A stretch of DNA of 21,409 nucleotides from an uncultured Eggerthellaceae bacterium (lineage in GTDB: Bacteria > Actinomycetota > Coriobacteriia > Coriobacteriales > Eggerthellaceae): assembly GCA_910588435.1 (NCBI GenBank), contig CAJUPL010000029.1, positions 1 through 21,409 of the forward strand, in the 5' to 3' direction. This document shows positions 21,324 through 21,409 of the stretch, piece after piece. Position numbers and translations under genes: made by a program. Within the stretch, counting starts at the first letter, position 1; each line of letters starts with the position of its first letter. A model generated the notes under the pieces. It was not told the origin of the DNA. It saw only the letters and a program-made list of their open reading frames with translations, and did no database searches.

Positions 21324-21409
21324 GCGATGGCCGGCACCCTCGCTAGGCTTCGGACTGGCAGGGAAATATGGTGCTTCGCTTTTTACCATATTTCCCTTGG
21401 TCCTCAGAA
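21324..21409. repeat. Small repeat B2 with a different 13-bp perfect hairpin
   Basis: Same flanks as B1 (GCGATGGCCGGCACCC, TCGCTAGGC, CTGGC; end CTCAGAA), but the hairpin arms are AGGGAAATATGGT (21360-21372) and ACCATATTTCCCT (21385-21397), with loop GCTTCGCTTTTT. Arm length equals that of B1 (13 bp), yet the sequence is unrelated and much richer in AT. The element is probably cut by the window edge. Confidence 0.8.

Larger units (their letters stand above)
21025..21409. repeat. Cassette R6: left arm of a multi-hairpin repeat, running into B2
   Basis: Starts with the end motif CCCTTGCTGCC, the outer hairpin (21046-21072), TTTTATAACGG and CCTTTAAC, then the variable hairpin CTTTGCA/TGCAAAG, GTAGCGGCCTTGG, GGCGCGC/GCGCGCC, GCGGCTGC/GCAGCCGC (21171-21189), GTTGCAC/GTGCAAC (21191-21208), CGCAGGC/GCCTGCG (21213-21230), CACCCGGAT and a GATCCGG partner. 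After 21300 the cassette pattern gives way to the second repeat family (B2). The right arm, if present, lies beyond the window. Confidence 0.88.

Overview
The window looks like a chromosomal segment of a GC-rich anaerobic actinobacterium, most likely Coriobacteriia (Eggerthellales/Coriobacteriales type). This is inference from gene content: lysA followed by hom, hydrogenase maturation genes hypC-hypD, an anaerobic ribonucleotide reductase activase, a four-PASTA Ser/Thr kinase, an exonuclease-DinG fusion and an MscL with a zinc ribbon, all with actinobacterial codon style. I could not search any database, so the taxonomic call is tentative.

Layout: 1-854 multi-hairpin cassette R1 (left end cut by the window); 942-3673 lysA and hom (lysine and threonine/methionine branch); 3674-3952 terminator hairpins and a small second repeat (B1); 3953-4740 cassette R2; 4741-5188 a very strong 104-nt hairpin, a terminator-like stem and the promoter region of a two-component system; 5189-7960 response regulator, histidine kinase, mscL; 7961-8350 truncated cassette R3; 8397-10409 HAD phosphatase and a nine-helix CmpB-type membrane protein; 10426-10995 cassette R4; 11082-12538 hypC-hypD; 12555-13126 cassette R5; 13144-13782 (minus strand) a tail-anchored hypothetical protein; 13862-17477 dinG-like helicase and coaD; 17597-21017 pknB-like kinase, mscS-type channel, nrdG; 21025-21409 left arm of cassette R6, ending in a second copy of the small repeat (B2).

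The genes are mostly housekeeping, in short operons with good ribosome binding sites. Two genes (HAD phosphatase and CmpB-like protein) appear to be leaderless, each with an extended -10 element ending six bases before the ATG. Two mechanosensitive channels (MscL behind a sensor kinase; MscS behind a PASTA kinase) suggest a cell envelope and turgor theme, which is inference only.

The remarkable part is between the operons. Six copies of a 400-800 bp cassette, with no coding capacity I can defend, fill almost every long intergenic space. Each is a large imperfect inverted repeat whose two arms carry the same ordered series of hairpin slots. Loops and linkers are conserved while stems differ, with complementarity kept. 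Stem sequences come from a small repertoire, and the two arms of one cassette carry different stems at key slots. The outer ends carry terminator-like hairpins with unrelated arms in every copy. I regard this as the candidate undescribed system: either a structured RNA/insulator family or a non-autonomous mobile palindromic element that exchanges stems.
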